64,000 nucleotides of DNA from Gillisia limnaea DSM 15749 (GTDB lineage: Bacteria; Bacteroidota; Bacteroidia; Flavobacteriales; Flavobacteriaceae). The stretch is taken from NCBI RefSeq assembly GCF_000243235.1, contig NZ_JH594606.1, positions 2,166,572 to 2,230,571 of the forward strand, in the 5' to 3' direction. The notes under the pieces are model-generated. The model had not been told where the DNA came from. It did not search any database and worked only from the letters and a program-made list of their open reading frames with translations. Each line of letters opens with the position of its first letter. Position 1 is the first letter of the stretch. Positions 36,225 to 45,299 of this stretch are shown one piece after another. A program made the position numbers and the translations under genes.

Positions 36225-36650
36225 TTATTTTTTATCTACCAAATATTGGTAATCCTCGAAGCTTAACTTTCCGCTAAAGATTTGAATAGACCTCTTTATA
36301 ATAGTTTCAGCGAGCGCAGAAGAAAATCCTAATCCTATAACATATCTTTTCAGGAGATAGGTTTCTTCATCATCAATTTGATGATCGGAAAAAATGATCG
36401 TGAACAGATCATATAATCTTTCCAGACGGCCTTGATAACTGTTATTTGGATGAATTGGATATCCTACAGGATTTTCCAGAATTTTTTTGAATTCATCTTC
36501 AGAAATATTGAGTTTGCTTGCAAATCGCTCAAGCACAACCTGTTCCTCCGCATTTATAGTTCCATCTACTGCCGCCAAATGGACAATGGAGGCAAAGTGC
36601 CCTAAATTACGCAAATGCTCTCCTGAGCCGTAAAGATCTGAAATTGACAT
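36225..36650 (-). CDS. TerB-like helical protein
   Basis: 141 residues, mostly helical, resembling the TerB/TerB-like domain: HFASIVHLAAVDGTINAEEQVVLERFA (about residues 18-45) and a second such helix pair near DHQIDDEETYLLKRYVIGLG. No cofactor residues beyond the acidic clusters are evident. Other TerB proteins bind metals or act as scaffolds at the membrane. It is monocistronic and converges tail to tail with fbp. Confidence 0.78.
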   Translation of the reverse strand: MSISDLYGSGEHLRNLGHFASIVHLAAVDGTINAEEQVVLERFASKLNISEDEFKKILENPVGYPIHPNNSYQGRLERLYDLFTIIFSDHQIDDEETYLLKRYVIGLGFSSALAETIIKRSIQIFSGKLSFEDYQYLVDKK

Positions 36651-36818
36651 GGTATCTATTTTTTAATGCTCAAATATAATAAAACCTGTTTATTTATTGT
36701 CTACATGTTGTGTGCTATTTCCTGCCGAATATGGCATTCTACATTCGCTAATCTTTTCTTAATCGCTAAAAGTTACCTGCTAATTTTCTGTAATTTTATT
36801 CTACAATTAAAAATGTAA

Positions 36819-37898
36819 ATGAACGCTCCTCTACTGGCATTTAATGAAAATGGGATCTACTGCGCCCAGGCAGGTGTATATCTGGATCCATGGAAGCCTG
36901 TTGATAAAGCTATAATCTCTCACGGACATGCCGATCACTCCCGCTGGGGTCATAAAAAGTATATCACGCATCACAGCAACGTTCCAATTATAAAGCACAG
37001 ACTTGGAGAAATTGAAGTAGCAGGAAAAGCCTGGAATGAAACTTTTATAATAAATGGAGTTACTTTTTCATTTCATCCCGCCGGTCACATCATTGGATCT
37101 TCTCAAATTCGGGTGGAATACAAGGGAGAGGTTTGGGTCTTTACGGGAGATTACAAAACTGAAGATGATGGGGTTGCTGTTCCCTATGAGGTTGTGAAGT
37201 GTACTACATTTATTACGGAATGTACCTTTGGGCTTCCAGCCTTTAAGTGGCTTCCCCAGCAGCAGGTTATCACAGAGATAAATGAGTGGTGGCAAAAAAA
37301 TAAAGAAGACGGAAGAACCTCAGTCCTTTTTGGATATTCCCTGGGGAAAGCCCAAAGATTATTAAAGCATCTGGATCCATCCATAGGCAAGATCTACACG
37401 CATGGTGCCATAGAGAATATGACCGAAGTGGTAAGACCTCTTATCTCCATGCCTCCAACTATTAGGGTTACCCGTGAGACCAAAAAGGAGGAATTAAAAG
37501 GGAATATGGTGCTGGCACCGCCAAGTGCACACGGCACTCCCTGGATTAGAAAAATGGTGCCATATAATACTGCTTCAGCAAGCGGATGGATGGCTTTTAG
37601 GGGCGCCAGGCGGAGAAGAGCCATCGACAAAGGCTTTGTAATGTCCGATCATTGTGACTGGCAGGGGTTGTTGTCCTCCATAAAAGCAACAGGCTGCGAA
37701 AAAGTGATCTGCACCCACGGATATACGGATATCTTTTCCCGATATTTAAATGAACAAGGTTATGATGCAAGAACAGCAGAAACCCAGTATGAAGGAGAAA
37801 TGGGTGAACTCGAAAGCAAGGTAGAAAGCGTGGATGATGTGGTGCCAGATGAAGAAAAGGCGAACATCAAAGTAAAACCAAACAAAAATAATAAATAA
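36819..37898 (+). CDS. Ligase-associated DNA exonuclease (metallo-beta-lactamase fold)
   Basis: 359 residues. The metal-binding signature is ISHGHADHSRWG, with FHPAGHIIGSSQI and VFTGDYKTEDDG as further beta-lactamase-fold ligands. The C-terminal beta-CASP part holds the late MSDHCDWQGLL and CTHGYTDIF motifs. The family is the RNase J/CPSF-like exonuclease found next to ATP-dependent DNA ligases. It is the first gene of a four-gene repair cassette and is probably cotranscribed with the ligase 42 bp downstream. Confidence 0.93.
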   Translation: MNAPLLAFNENGIYCAQAGVYLDPWKPVDKAIISHGHADHSRWGHKKYITHHSNVPIIKHRLGEIEVAGKAWNETFIINGVTFSFHPAGHIIGSSQIRVEYKGEVWVFTGDYKTEDDGVAVPYEVVKCTTFITECTFGLPAFKWLPQQQVITEINEWWQKNKEDGRTSVLFGYSLGKAQRLLKHLDPSIGKIYTHGAIENMTEVVRPLISMPPTIRVTRETKKEELKGNMVLAPPSAHGTPWIRKMVPYNTASASGWMAFRGARRRRAIDKGFVMSDHCDWQGLLSSIKATGCEKVICTHGYTDIFSRYLNEQGYDARTAETQYEGEMGELESKVESVDDVVPDEEKANIKVKPNKNNK

Positions 37899-37940
37899 GT
37901 AAAGCTCCCTCCCTTTTGGGGAGGGCGGGGGGAGGGGATT

Positions 37941-39572
37941 ATGAGAAATTTTGCAGAACTTATTAAAACCCTGGACAGCACTAATAAAACCACCCTAAAA
38001 GTAGAGGCGCTTACCAAATATTTGCAGCTGGCACAGGATAAGGACAAAGTTTGGGCCATTGCAATTTTATCACACCGAAGGCCTCCACGTCCTGTGAACA
38101 CTACATTGCTGAGGACCTGGGCTTCCGAGCTGGCAAACATTCCACTTTGGTTGTTCGAAGAATCGTATCATATTGTTGGAGATCTTGCTGAAACGATTGC
38201 CCTTGTAATACCTGTTTCTGAAGCCAATTCAGAAAAAACACTGACACAGTTTCTTGTCGAAATGATTGAATTAAAAGCTAAAACCGATGAGGATAAAAAA
38301 CACTATCTTTTTGAAAACTGGAAGACGCTCAATTACTACGAGCGCTTCGTCTTTTGCAAACTTATCACGGGAAGTTTCAGGATTGGAGTAAGTCAGAAGT
38401 TAATGACCCGCGCCCTTTCCAAAGCTACCGAAATTGATGAGGATATTCTCGCCTATAAACTTATGGGGAATTGGGATCCCCAAAAAATCTCTTTTACCCA
38501 ATTAATCCTGGAAGAAAACGAGGAGGATTACCTCTCTAAACCTTACCCTTTTTATTTGGCTTACGCTGTTGAAAATGAAGTGAAAACCCTGGGGGATGTA
38601 AAGGATTGGACGGCAGAACATAAGTGGGATGGCATTCGTTCTCAGGTAATTATTCGCAATGACCAACTTTTTGTATGGAGCCGGGGTGAGGAACTCGTAA
38701 CCGATAAATATCCGGAATTTCAGGCCTTTGTAAATACGATTCCAAATGGCACCGTATTGGACGGTGAGATTTTGCCCTTTATTGAAAATGCCATAGGTAG
38801 TTTTAATGAGCTGCAAACTCGTATTGGCAGGAAAACGGTTTCCAAAGCGCTGCTTAAAAAGACTCCGGTCATTTTAAAAACCTATGACATTCTGGAATGG
38901 AAAGGAAAGGATATCCGGGATCTCCCTTACGTGGAAAGACGGAAGATACTGGAAAAATTATTCACGGAAGTCAGTACCGAAAAAACCGCTAACAATTTTC
39001 CGCTGCATTTATCGGAAACCATTTCCTTTCAAAACTGGGCCGAAGTTGCTGCGGAAAGATCCCGGGCGCGAGAGGAAAGATCAGAAGGTTTGATGCTGAA
39101 GCGATTGGATTCCCCTTATTTGGTAGGGAGAAAAAAAGGTGACTGGTGGAAGTGGAAAGTGGCTCCGCTTACAATAGATGCCGTGCTCACTTATGCCATG
39201 CGGGGCCACGGCAGACGCACCAATTTGTTTACCGATTATACCTTTGGACTATGGGATGAGGAGAAGAAAGCGCTGGTCACCTTTGCCAAAGCATATTCCG
39301 GTTTGACCGATGCCGAATTTAGAAAATTAGATGCCTGGATCAAGAAAAACACCCTCGAACGTTTTGGCCCGGTGAGGAATGTGGTTCCTCATCATGTGTT
39401 TGAAATCGCATTTGAAGGCGTAGCCGAATCCAAACGCCATAAAAGTGGCGTAGCCACCAGATTCCCCAGGATATTGAGGTGGCGGCAGGATAAAAAGATC
39501 GAAGATGCGAATACCATTGAGGATTTGAAAGGATTGATAGCCCCGGCCCCTCAACCCCCGAAGGGGGAGTAG
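37941..39572 (+). CDS. ATP-dependent DNA ligase (cassette ligase)
   Basis: 543 residues. The catalytic lysine is in AEHKWDGIRSQ (motif I), with VLDGEILPF, SEGLMLKRLDSPYLVGRKKGDWWKWK as motifs IV and V and the C-terminal OB domain (HHVFEIAFEGVAESKRHKSGVATRFPRI). The N-terminal DNA-binding domain (about 1-200) precedes them. It seals nicks in the ligase-associated repair pathway. The last residues APAPQPPKGE are encoded by a palindromic repeat (39541-39569). Confidence 0.95.
   Translation: MRNFAELIKTLDSTNKTTLKVEALTKYLQLAQDKDKVWAIAILSHRRPPRPVNTTLLRTWASELANIPLWLFEESYHIVGDLAETIALVIPVSEANSEKTLTQFLVEMIELKAKTDEDKKHYLFENWKTLNYYERFVFCKLITGSFRIGVSQKLMTRALSKATEIDEDILAYKLMGNWDPQKISFTQLILEENEEDYLSKPYPFYLAYAVENEVKTLGDVKDWTAEHKWDGIRSQVIIRNDQLFVWSRGEELVTDKYPEFQAFVNTIPNGTVLDGEILPFIENAIGSFNELQTRIGRKTVSKALLKKTPVILKTYDILEWKGKDIRDLPYVERRKILEKLFTEVSTEKTANNFPLHLSETISFQNWAEVAAERSRAREERSEGLMLKRLDSPYLVGRKKGDWWKWKVAPLTIDAVLTYAMRGHGRRTNLFTDYTFGLWDEEKKALVTFAKAYSGLTDAEFRKLDAWIKKNTLERFGPVRNVVPHHVFEIAFEGVAESKRHKSGVATRFPRILRWRQDKKIEDANTIEDLKGLIAPAPQPPKGE
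39541..39570. repeat. Palindrome CCCCCGAAGGGGG at the ligase 3' end
   Basis: CCCCCGAAGGGGG lies in the last codons of the ligase. The same core recurs twice at the mfd 3' end (48678-48724). It supplies the PPKGE tails of both proteins. Confidence 0.75.
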
Positions 39573-39747
39573 GAAAAAGAATCAAAAAAGCTCCTTCCTT
39601 TGAAGGGAAGGTTGGTCAATTGGTATGGGAATGTATCTATTTATTAAAATATTTCTACCAATTAAGACGGTAGGGTTCCCTGGTTAGTTGTATTAATCTT
39701 CTTAGGCAGAATTTTAATGGAATGAATCAAATAAAAAGAAGTATTTA

Positions 39748-42219
39748 ATGAACAGACCACAACTTATAAAATTAGCAGAATCTTGGTTTGAAAAACAGGA
39801 CTGGAAGCCGTTTGCTTTTCAAAAACAAACATGGAAAGCTTATTTACAGGGGAAAAACGGACTTTTAAACGCTCCCACCGGGAGTGGGAAGACCTATGCC
39901 TTGTGGATCCCTGTTGTGTTGGAATACATAAAAAATAATCCCGATTATAAGACCAAACATAGACAGGGACTAAAAGCGATATGGATTACTCCGCTACGTG
40001 CACTTTCTGTGGAGATTGAACAGGCTGCAGGCCGCTTTGCTGAAGAAATGGGTACCCAACTAACGGTGGGAATAAGAACCGGAGACACCTCCCAAAAAGA
40101 TCGGGCTGCTCAAAAAAAGAAAATGCCGGACCTTTTGATTACTACTCCCGAAAGCCTTCACCTGTTGCTGTCTTCCAAAGATTATGATAAGACTTTTGAA
40201 AACCTTAATGCCATTATAGTTGATGAATGGCATGAGCTATTGGGAACAAAACGGGGAGTTCAGGTAGAGCTGGGATTATCCCGCTTAAAGACAATTTCCA
40301 AGAATCTAAAAATTTGGGGAATTTCGGCTACTATCGGGAATCTTCAGGAAGCGAGAGAGGTGTTATTGGGACCAGGTTCCGGGTCTTATCAAAATTCAGA
40401 ATTGATCCGGGCAAATCTCAATAAGAAAATAATAGTTCGCTCCATTATCCCTGAAAAAATGGAAAAATTTCCCTGGCGTGGGCATTTGGGTTTGCATCTT
40501 ATTGACGAGGTGGTTCCTATTATTCGAAATTCAAAGACCACTTTAATTTTTACCAATACGAGATCTCAATGCGAACTCTGGTTCCAGAAGTTAATGCACA
40601 AATACCCCGAGTTTGCAGGGGAAGTAGCCATGCACCATGGAAGTATCAATAAAGAAACCCGGCTTTGGGTAGAGCAGGCAATTCGTAATGAGAGTTTGAA
40701 AGCCGTGGTATGTACCTCCAGCCTGGACCTTGGTGTAGATTTTGCTCCGGTAGAAACTATCATCCAAATTGGCGGACCCAAAGGAGTTGCCAGATTTATA
40801 CAAAGGGCAGGGAGGAGTGGACATCAGCCGGGGAAGGAAAGTGTGATCTATTTTTTACCTACCCACGCTATTGAACTTATAGAAGCATCTGCCCTGCAAA
40901 AAGCAGTAAAAAAAACCGTGGTAGAAGACCGGATCCCATACCTCCTAAGTTTTGATGTTTTGGTTCAATACCTTACCTCCCTTGCAGTATCCAACGGATT
41001 TTTTCCGAAGGATATTTACCCCGAAATAAAATCTACTTTCTGTTTCCAGGGAATTACAGATGAGCAGTGGAAATGGATCCTGAATTTTATCACCAAAGGA
41101 AGTCAGAGTCTGCAAGCTTATGATGAATATAAGAAAGTGGAAATAGAAGAGAATGGCTTATTCAAGGTCAATGATCGCGGAGTTGCGATGCGTCACCGTC
41201 TGCAAATAGGAACCATTGTAAGCGATGCCATGCTTAGCGTAAAATATATATCTGGAGGATATATTGGCACTATTGAAGAATGGTTCATTTCTAAATTATC
41301 CCCCGGGGATGCTTTTACTTTTGCAGGTAAAAATCTAGAACTTGCAAGGATTAAGGGGATGCAGGTTCTGGTAAGAGCTTCAAAGAAAAAAAATTCCAAA
41401 GTGCCCAGTTGGATGGGAGGTAGGATGGGATTTTCGGCACAAATGAGCGAACTGCTGCGGGCAGAGATGTATGAGGCCCGGGAATCGGCAAATTCCGGTG
41501 GTGGGAAATCCAGAGAACTCTTCGCACTACAACCTATTTTCGAGCGGCAGCAGCGGGAATCTATAATTCCGGGGAAAGATGAATTTCTTATTGAAACCTT
41601 TAAAACCAGGGAGGGCTATCACGCCATTTTTTATCCTTTTGAAGGCAGGTTTGTACACGAGGCTTTAAGCAGCCTGCTGGCATACCGAATAAGTTTGTTG
41701 TCACCCATAAGTTTTACCCTGGCCTTTAATGATTATGGATTTGAACTGCTCTCCAACCAGAAAATAGATATGCAGCAGGTGCTGGACAATGATTTGTTTT
41801 CTCCGAAATTTTTAATGGACGATCTTAACAATAGTTTAAACGCCACAGAAATGGCCAGAAGAAAATTTCGGGATATAGCCGTAATCGCAGGAATGGTATT
41901 TACCGGTTTTCCCAATAAGTTGATCAAGAGCAAACACTTACAGGCCAATTCGCAGTTGCTTTTTAGCGTGTTCCGGGATTATGAACCTGAGAATTTGCTG
42001 TTCCTGCAGGCTTTTCGGGAAACTTTTGAACATCAGCTGGAAGAAGGAAGACTAAGGCTGGCACTGGAAAGGATCTCAAATCAAAACATCATCTGGAAGG
42101 CCTGCGAAAAACCAACACCTTTTTCCTTTCCGATTATTACAGACAGACTTCGGGAGAAATTATCTTCAGAAAAACTCGAAGATCGGATCAGGCGTATGCT
42201 TATTCAATGGGAAAAATGA
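39748..42219 (+). CDS. Ligase-associated DEXH-box helicase (Lhr-type)
   Basis: 823 residues, superfamily 2 helicase. Walker A is LNAPTGSGKTYALW, motif II is VDEWHEL, the SAT motif is ISATIG, motif IV region is TLIFTNTRSQCELW, and motif VI is IQRAGRSGHQPG. The C-terminal part is the Lhr-core with winged-helix segments (about residues 450-823). It translocates on DNA and probably feeds substrates to the exonuclease and ligase of the cassette. There is a 175-bp spacer after the ligase, so separate expression is possible. Confidence 0.95.
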   Translation: MNRPQLIKLAESWFEKQDWKPFAFQKQTWKAYLQGKNGLLNAPTGSGKTYALWIPVVLEYIKNNPDYKTKHRQGLKAIWITPLRALSVEIEQAAGRFAEEMGTQLTVGIRTGDTSQKDRAAQKKKMPDLLITTPESLHLLLSSKDYDKTFENLNAIIVDEWHELLGTKRGVQVELGLSRLKTISKNLKIWGISATIGNLQEAREVLLGPGSGSYQNSELIRANLNKKIIVRSIIPEKMEKFPWRGHLGLHLIDEVVPIIRNSKTTLIFTNTRSQCELWFQKLMHKYPEFAGEVAMHHGSINKETRLWVEQAIRNESLKAVVCTSSLDLGVDFAPVETIIQIGGPKGVARFIQRAGRSGHQPGKESVIYFLPTHAIELIEASALQKAVKKTVVEDRIPYLLSFDVLVQYLTSLAVSNGFFPKDIYPEIKSTFCFQGITDEQWKWILNFITKGSQSLQAYDEYKKVEIEENGLFKVNDRGVAMRHRLQIGTIVSDAMLSVKYISGGYIGTIEEWFISKLSPGDAFTFAGKNLELARIKGMQVLVRASKKKNSKVPSWMGGRMGFSAQMSELLRAEMYEARESANSGGGKSRELFALQPIFERQQRESIIPGKDEFLIETFKTREGYHAIFYPFEGRFVHEALSSLLAYRISLLSPISFTLAFNDYGFELLSNQKIDMQQVLDNDLFSPKFLMDDLNNSLNATEMARRKFRDIAVIAGMVFTGFPNKLIKSKHLQANSQLLFSVFRDYEPENLLFLQAFRETFEHQLEEGRLRLALERISNQNIIWKACEKPTPFSFPIITDRLREKLSSEKLEDRIRRMLIQWEK

Positions 42220-42231
42220 TATTTTTGCAGA

Positions 42232-42867
42232 GTGATAGAAAACATTCAGTTAGTCGGGCAAAATTTTAGTTTACATCCTTCAGGAGCTATGTTATGGGAA
42301 GAGAAACAAATGCTGCTTATAAGCGATGTGCATTTGGGAAAGATATCCCATTTTAGAAAATATGGCAGTGCCGTTCCCCAAAATGCAATAGCCGAAAATT
42401 TTGAATGTTTGACACGGGTTGTAGACCATTTTCAGCCGGAAAAAATTTGTTTTTTAGGAGACCTTTTTCACAGTTCCCTCAATCTGGAATGGGATTTATT
42501 TGAAAACTGGATGCAGGATATTTCTGCTGAGGTAATGCTTGTGGTAGGAAATCATGATATAATTTCAGCGTTAAAATACGAAGCAGTTGGGATCAAAATT
42601 GTTTCTGAATTGATCCTGGAAAACCTTCTGCTAACGCATCATCCAGAAATTAGGGAAAATTATTTTAATCTTTGCGGACACTTGCATCCTGGTTTTAAGC
42701 TTAATGGTGCCGGGAAACAGCAGGTCAAACTTAGATGTTTTTATAAAAGTGGGGAACAGATGATCCTTCCGGCTTTTGGAGAATTCACAGGAAATTACTG
42801 GATTTCACCAAATGTTGGAGATCAGGTGTTTGTGATAACAAAAAAAGAAGTAATTTTAGTTTACTAA
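42232..42867 (+). CDS. pdeM: Ligase-associated phosphoesterase PdeM
   Basis: 211 residues, calcineurin-like phosphoesterase. Metal ligands are in LLISDVHLGKISHF, FLGDLFHSSLN, VVGNHDI and LTHHPEI, with NLCGHLHPGF. It is a small DNA-acting nuclease of the ligase-associated cassette. The start is GTG (MIENIQLVG), 13 bp after the helicase stop. A TATTTTTG box (42220-42227) overlaps that stop but is more likely coincidental. Confidence 0.93.
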   Translation: MIENIQLVGQNFSLHPSGAMLWEEKQMLLISDVHLGKISHFRKYGSAVPQNAIAENFECLTRVVDHFQPEKICFLGDLFHSSLNLEWDLFENWMQDISAEVMLVVGNHDIISALKYEAVGIKIVSELILENLLLTHHPEIRENYFNLCGHLHPGFKLNGAGKQQVKLRCFYKSGEQMILPAFGEFTGNYWISPNVGDQVFVITKKEVILVY

Positions 42868-42886
42868 CTTCTCAATTAACCTACTG

Positions 42887-43696
42887 ATGAACAGAAATTT
42901 GACAATTTTAAATTTTTTGTCGGTGATATTGGTCATCATCGTGAACTATTATTCCCAAACTATTCAAATAAACAGTAATACCATTGGCAGCCTGAGCAAT
43001 GAGTATGAAAACCTATTTACCCCTGCCGGCTACGCGTTTGGCATTTGGGGACTTATTTTTTTATCCTTGCTGGTTTACGTGTTTTTTCAAATTAACAGGG
43101 CTTTTTTTAGCGAAAAAGATTCAGATTTTATAAGCAAAGCCGGTCCCTGGTTTATTATTGCAAATGTTGCCAATGCAGCCTGGGTAGTAGTGTGGCTTTT
43201 TGAATACACAGGAATTTCAGTAATCCTGATGTTTGTGATCCTTTTCTCCTTGCTCAAAATCGTTCTTAACACCAATATGGAACGCTGGGATGCACTGCTC
43301 AAGATTATTGTATTTACGTGGTGGCCAATTTGCCTTTATGCTGGTTGGATCACGGTGGCTACTATAGCGAATATTTCCGCCTACCTCTCAAAAATCGGTT
43401 GGGATGGATGGATATTTAACAAGACACAGTGGACCATTATTATGGTTTTAGTCGCCGGAATCATCAATATTCTGATGGTCTACAAACGCAATATGCGGGA
43501 GTTTGCCGCGGTTGCCGTATGGGCGCTGTTTGCAATTTATATAAGACATCAGGATGGGAATTTGGCGATTGCCTATGCGGCTTTTGGGAGCGCATTTATT
43601 GTCCTTATTAGCATTGCCTATCACGGATTTTTAAACCGAAAGACCAATCCTTTCCATAAACTCGTCAATGGGAATGAAGAGTTACCAGAAGGATAG
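42887..43696 (+). CDS. TspO/MBR-like tryptophan-rich membrane protein
   Basis: 269 residues with at least six hydrophobic helices and unusually many Trp. YEN-LFTPAGYAFGIWGLIFLSLL is the family-like first part, followed by ANAAWVVVWLFEYTGI and FTWWPICLYAGWITVATIAN. The family is a distant relative of TspO, whose members bind porphyrins and other ligands. The length is longer than classical TspO (about 160). It follows pdeM by 20 bp, but a functional link to DNA repair is not apparent. Confidence 0.72.
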   Translation: MNRNLTILNFLSVILVIIVNYYSQTIQINSNTIGSLSNEYENLFTPAGYAFGIWGLIFLSLLVYVFFQINRAFFSEKDSDFISKAGPWFIIANVANAAWVVVWLFEYTGISVILMFVILFSLLKIVLNTNMERWDALLKIIVFTWWPICLYAGWITVATIANISAYLSKIGWDGWIFNKTQWTIIMVLVAGIINILMVYKRNMREFAAVAVWALFAIYIRHQDGNLAIAYAAFGSAFIVLISIAYHGFLNRKTNPFHKLVNGNEELPEG

Positions 43697-43707
43697 CAAG
43701 AAAAGAT

Positions 43708-45060
43708 CTATACCATCCCCTTAATATCATTTCCCCAGGTAGGATATGCGAAGAGCATTTGCTTTAGGCTATTTACATCGGTTTTGCAATTCATGGCAAG
43801 CGCGAATAAATTGATGACTTCTGCAGCTTCCGGTCCTACCAAATGGATTCCAATGATTTGTCCGGTTTTATTATCTACGATGGTCTTATAAGCATACACC
43901 TTTTCATTTATCCTTTTCGCATTAAACCAATTTTTCACCAGTTTATGTTCCACCGTTACCTCATATCCTTTCGCTTTGGCCTCTTTTTCTGAAAAACCTA
44001 CCGAGGCAAGATTGGGTAAGGTGAATACTACGGACGGCTGGGCTGGATAGGTTGCCCTTTTCATTTTTTTGTTGATTATATTGTGAGCCACCACCTCAGA
44101 TTCCAGGGAGGAAAGAGGGGTGAGGGGCAATCCGGGGCTATCTGCCACATCTCCGCAGGCATACACATTTTTGTTGGTGGTACTCTGAAGAAACTCATTG
44201 ACTACAATTCCTTTTTTGGAAAAGGCCACATTGCCATTTTCAAGGTCAAGGTCTTGAATGGAAGGAACTCTGCCGGCAGTATTGAAAACCATAGCGGCAG
44301 TTGCTGAGATTTCCTTTCCGTTTTGAAGTGCTTTTACCCGAAAGTTTTTCTGAAGTTTTTCAATTTCGTTAACTTTTGCATTAAATACAATTTCAATCCC
44401 CAATTCTTCAGAAGCTTTCTGAAGATGCGCCACCATATCTTCATCAAAATTTACAAGGGGTCCCGGAAGAAATTCCATCAGGGTCACTTTTACTCCAAAG
44501 CGAGCAGCAATATGGGCAAATTCCATCCCTATGTAGCCAGCGCCAATAAAGATCATGGAATCCGGAAGCTTTTCAAGATTCAGGAAATCATCACTTATTA
44601 GCGCGTGACTACGTCCGGGAATTTTTAGTTCCATTGGAACCTGGCCGGTTGCGATCACGATTTTATCTGCTGTAATGGTTTTTCCTTCTACAGAAAGTGT
44701 GTTTTTATCAAGAAATTTTGGAGATTGGTGGTAGAGGTCTATTCCAAGTTTTTTTAGATCTTTTTCTGTAGCGGCGGGGACTGCATCTACAAAAGTTTCC
44801 TTCCAAGCCATGGTATCCTCCCAGCTCACTTCCGGTAATTTTGTAACCCCTTTCCCTAATAATTTTTCGGCCTTTTCAAGGATCTCTGTAATTCCCAGCA
44901 GTACTTTTTTAGGATCGCAACCTACATTGGCACAGGTGCCGCCGTATTCCCTGTTATCTGCAATTCCCACTTTCAATCCTGCTTCAACACAGGCTTTCGC
45001 TACATTTTTTCCGGCGGTGCCGGTGCCTATTATAAAAACATCATATTCTTTAAAAGCCAT
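43708..45060 (-). CDS. Flavin-dependent pyridine nucleotide-disulfide oxidoreductase
   Basis: 450 residues, dihydrolipoamide dehydrogenase/mercuric reductase family. The FAD motif is VFIIGTGTAGKNVAKAC, the redox-active disulfide is GGTCANVGCDPKK, the NAD(P) motif is FIGAGYIGMEFAHIA, and a second FAD motif is VYACGDVADSPGLPLTPL. The C-terminal dimerisation domain ends with AYPTWGNDIKGMV, where the usual HPT-type catalytic His is replaced by YPT. That suggests a divergent or non-lipoamide substrate. It is convergent with the TspO-like gene. Confidence 0.9.
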   Translation of the reverse strand: MAFKEYDVFIIGTGTAGKNVAKACVEAGLKVGIADNREYGGTCANVGCDPKKVLLGITEILEKAEKLLGKGVTKLPEVSWEDTMAWKETFVDAVPAATEKDLKKLGIDLYHQSPKFLDKNTLSVEGKTITADKIVIATGQVPMELKIPGRSHALISDDFLNLEKLPDSMIFIGAGYIGMEFAHIAARFGVKVTLMEFLPGPLVNFDEDMVAHLQKASEELGIEIVFNAKVNEIEKLQKNFRVKALQNGKEISATAAMVFNTAGRVPSIQDLDLENGNVAFSKKGIVVNEFLQSTTNKNVYACGDVADSPGLPLTPLSSLESEVVAHNIINKKMKRATYPAQPSVVFTLPNLASVGFSEKEAKAKGYEVTVEHKLVKNWFNAKRINEKVYAYKTIVDNKTGQIIGIHLVGPEAAEVINLFALAMNCKTDVNSLKQMLFAYPTWGNDIKGMV

Positions 45061-45174
45061 TTCTCAGTTTCTTATTTCCGGGAAATTACCCATACTGCGC
45101 CGGTTTGCCTGTTATGGAAATGATAAAGTTGTTTTTTATAAATCGAACTGTTTGCATGTTTTGCTGTCACGTAT

Positions 45175-45207
45175 TGCTGTCACGGATTTCAAATCCGCGC
45201 CAGCTAC
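45175..45207. repeat. Dispersed CGGATTTCAAATCCG palindrome
   Basis: CGGATTTCAAATCCG with flanks TGTCA and CGCCA matches the unit of the minisatellite at 16952-17064. It lies in the spacer upstream of mfd, about 90 bp before the mfd start. The function is unknown. Confidence 0.65.
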
Positions 45208-45263
45208 AATATAAATCGAAAAAGAAAAAAAAGCAAAAGCCAAGTTAAAAAAATGGCGAGGTG

Positions 45264-45294
45264 TTGCGAGGTTAGATTTCAGCAATTACCTTTG
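45264..45294 (+). promoter_or_regulatory. Promoter of mfd; transcript probably nearly leaderless
   Basis: TTG (45264-45266), a 20-bp spacer and TACCTTTG (45287-45294) form a consensus promoter. The ATG is only 6 bp beyond the -7 box, so transcription should start at or close to the start codon. Confidence 0.65.
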
Positions 45295-45299
45295 CCTCA

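Noticed and set aside
42220-42227. TATTTTTG box in front of pdeM
   Set aside because: It overlaps the helicase stop codon inside a tight operon and lacks a -33 TTG; probably chance.
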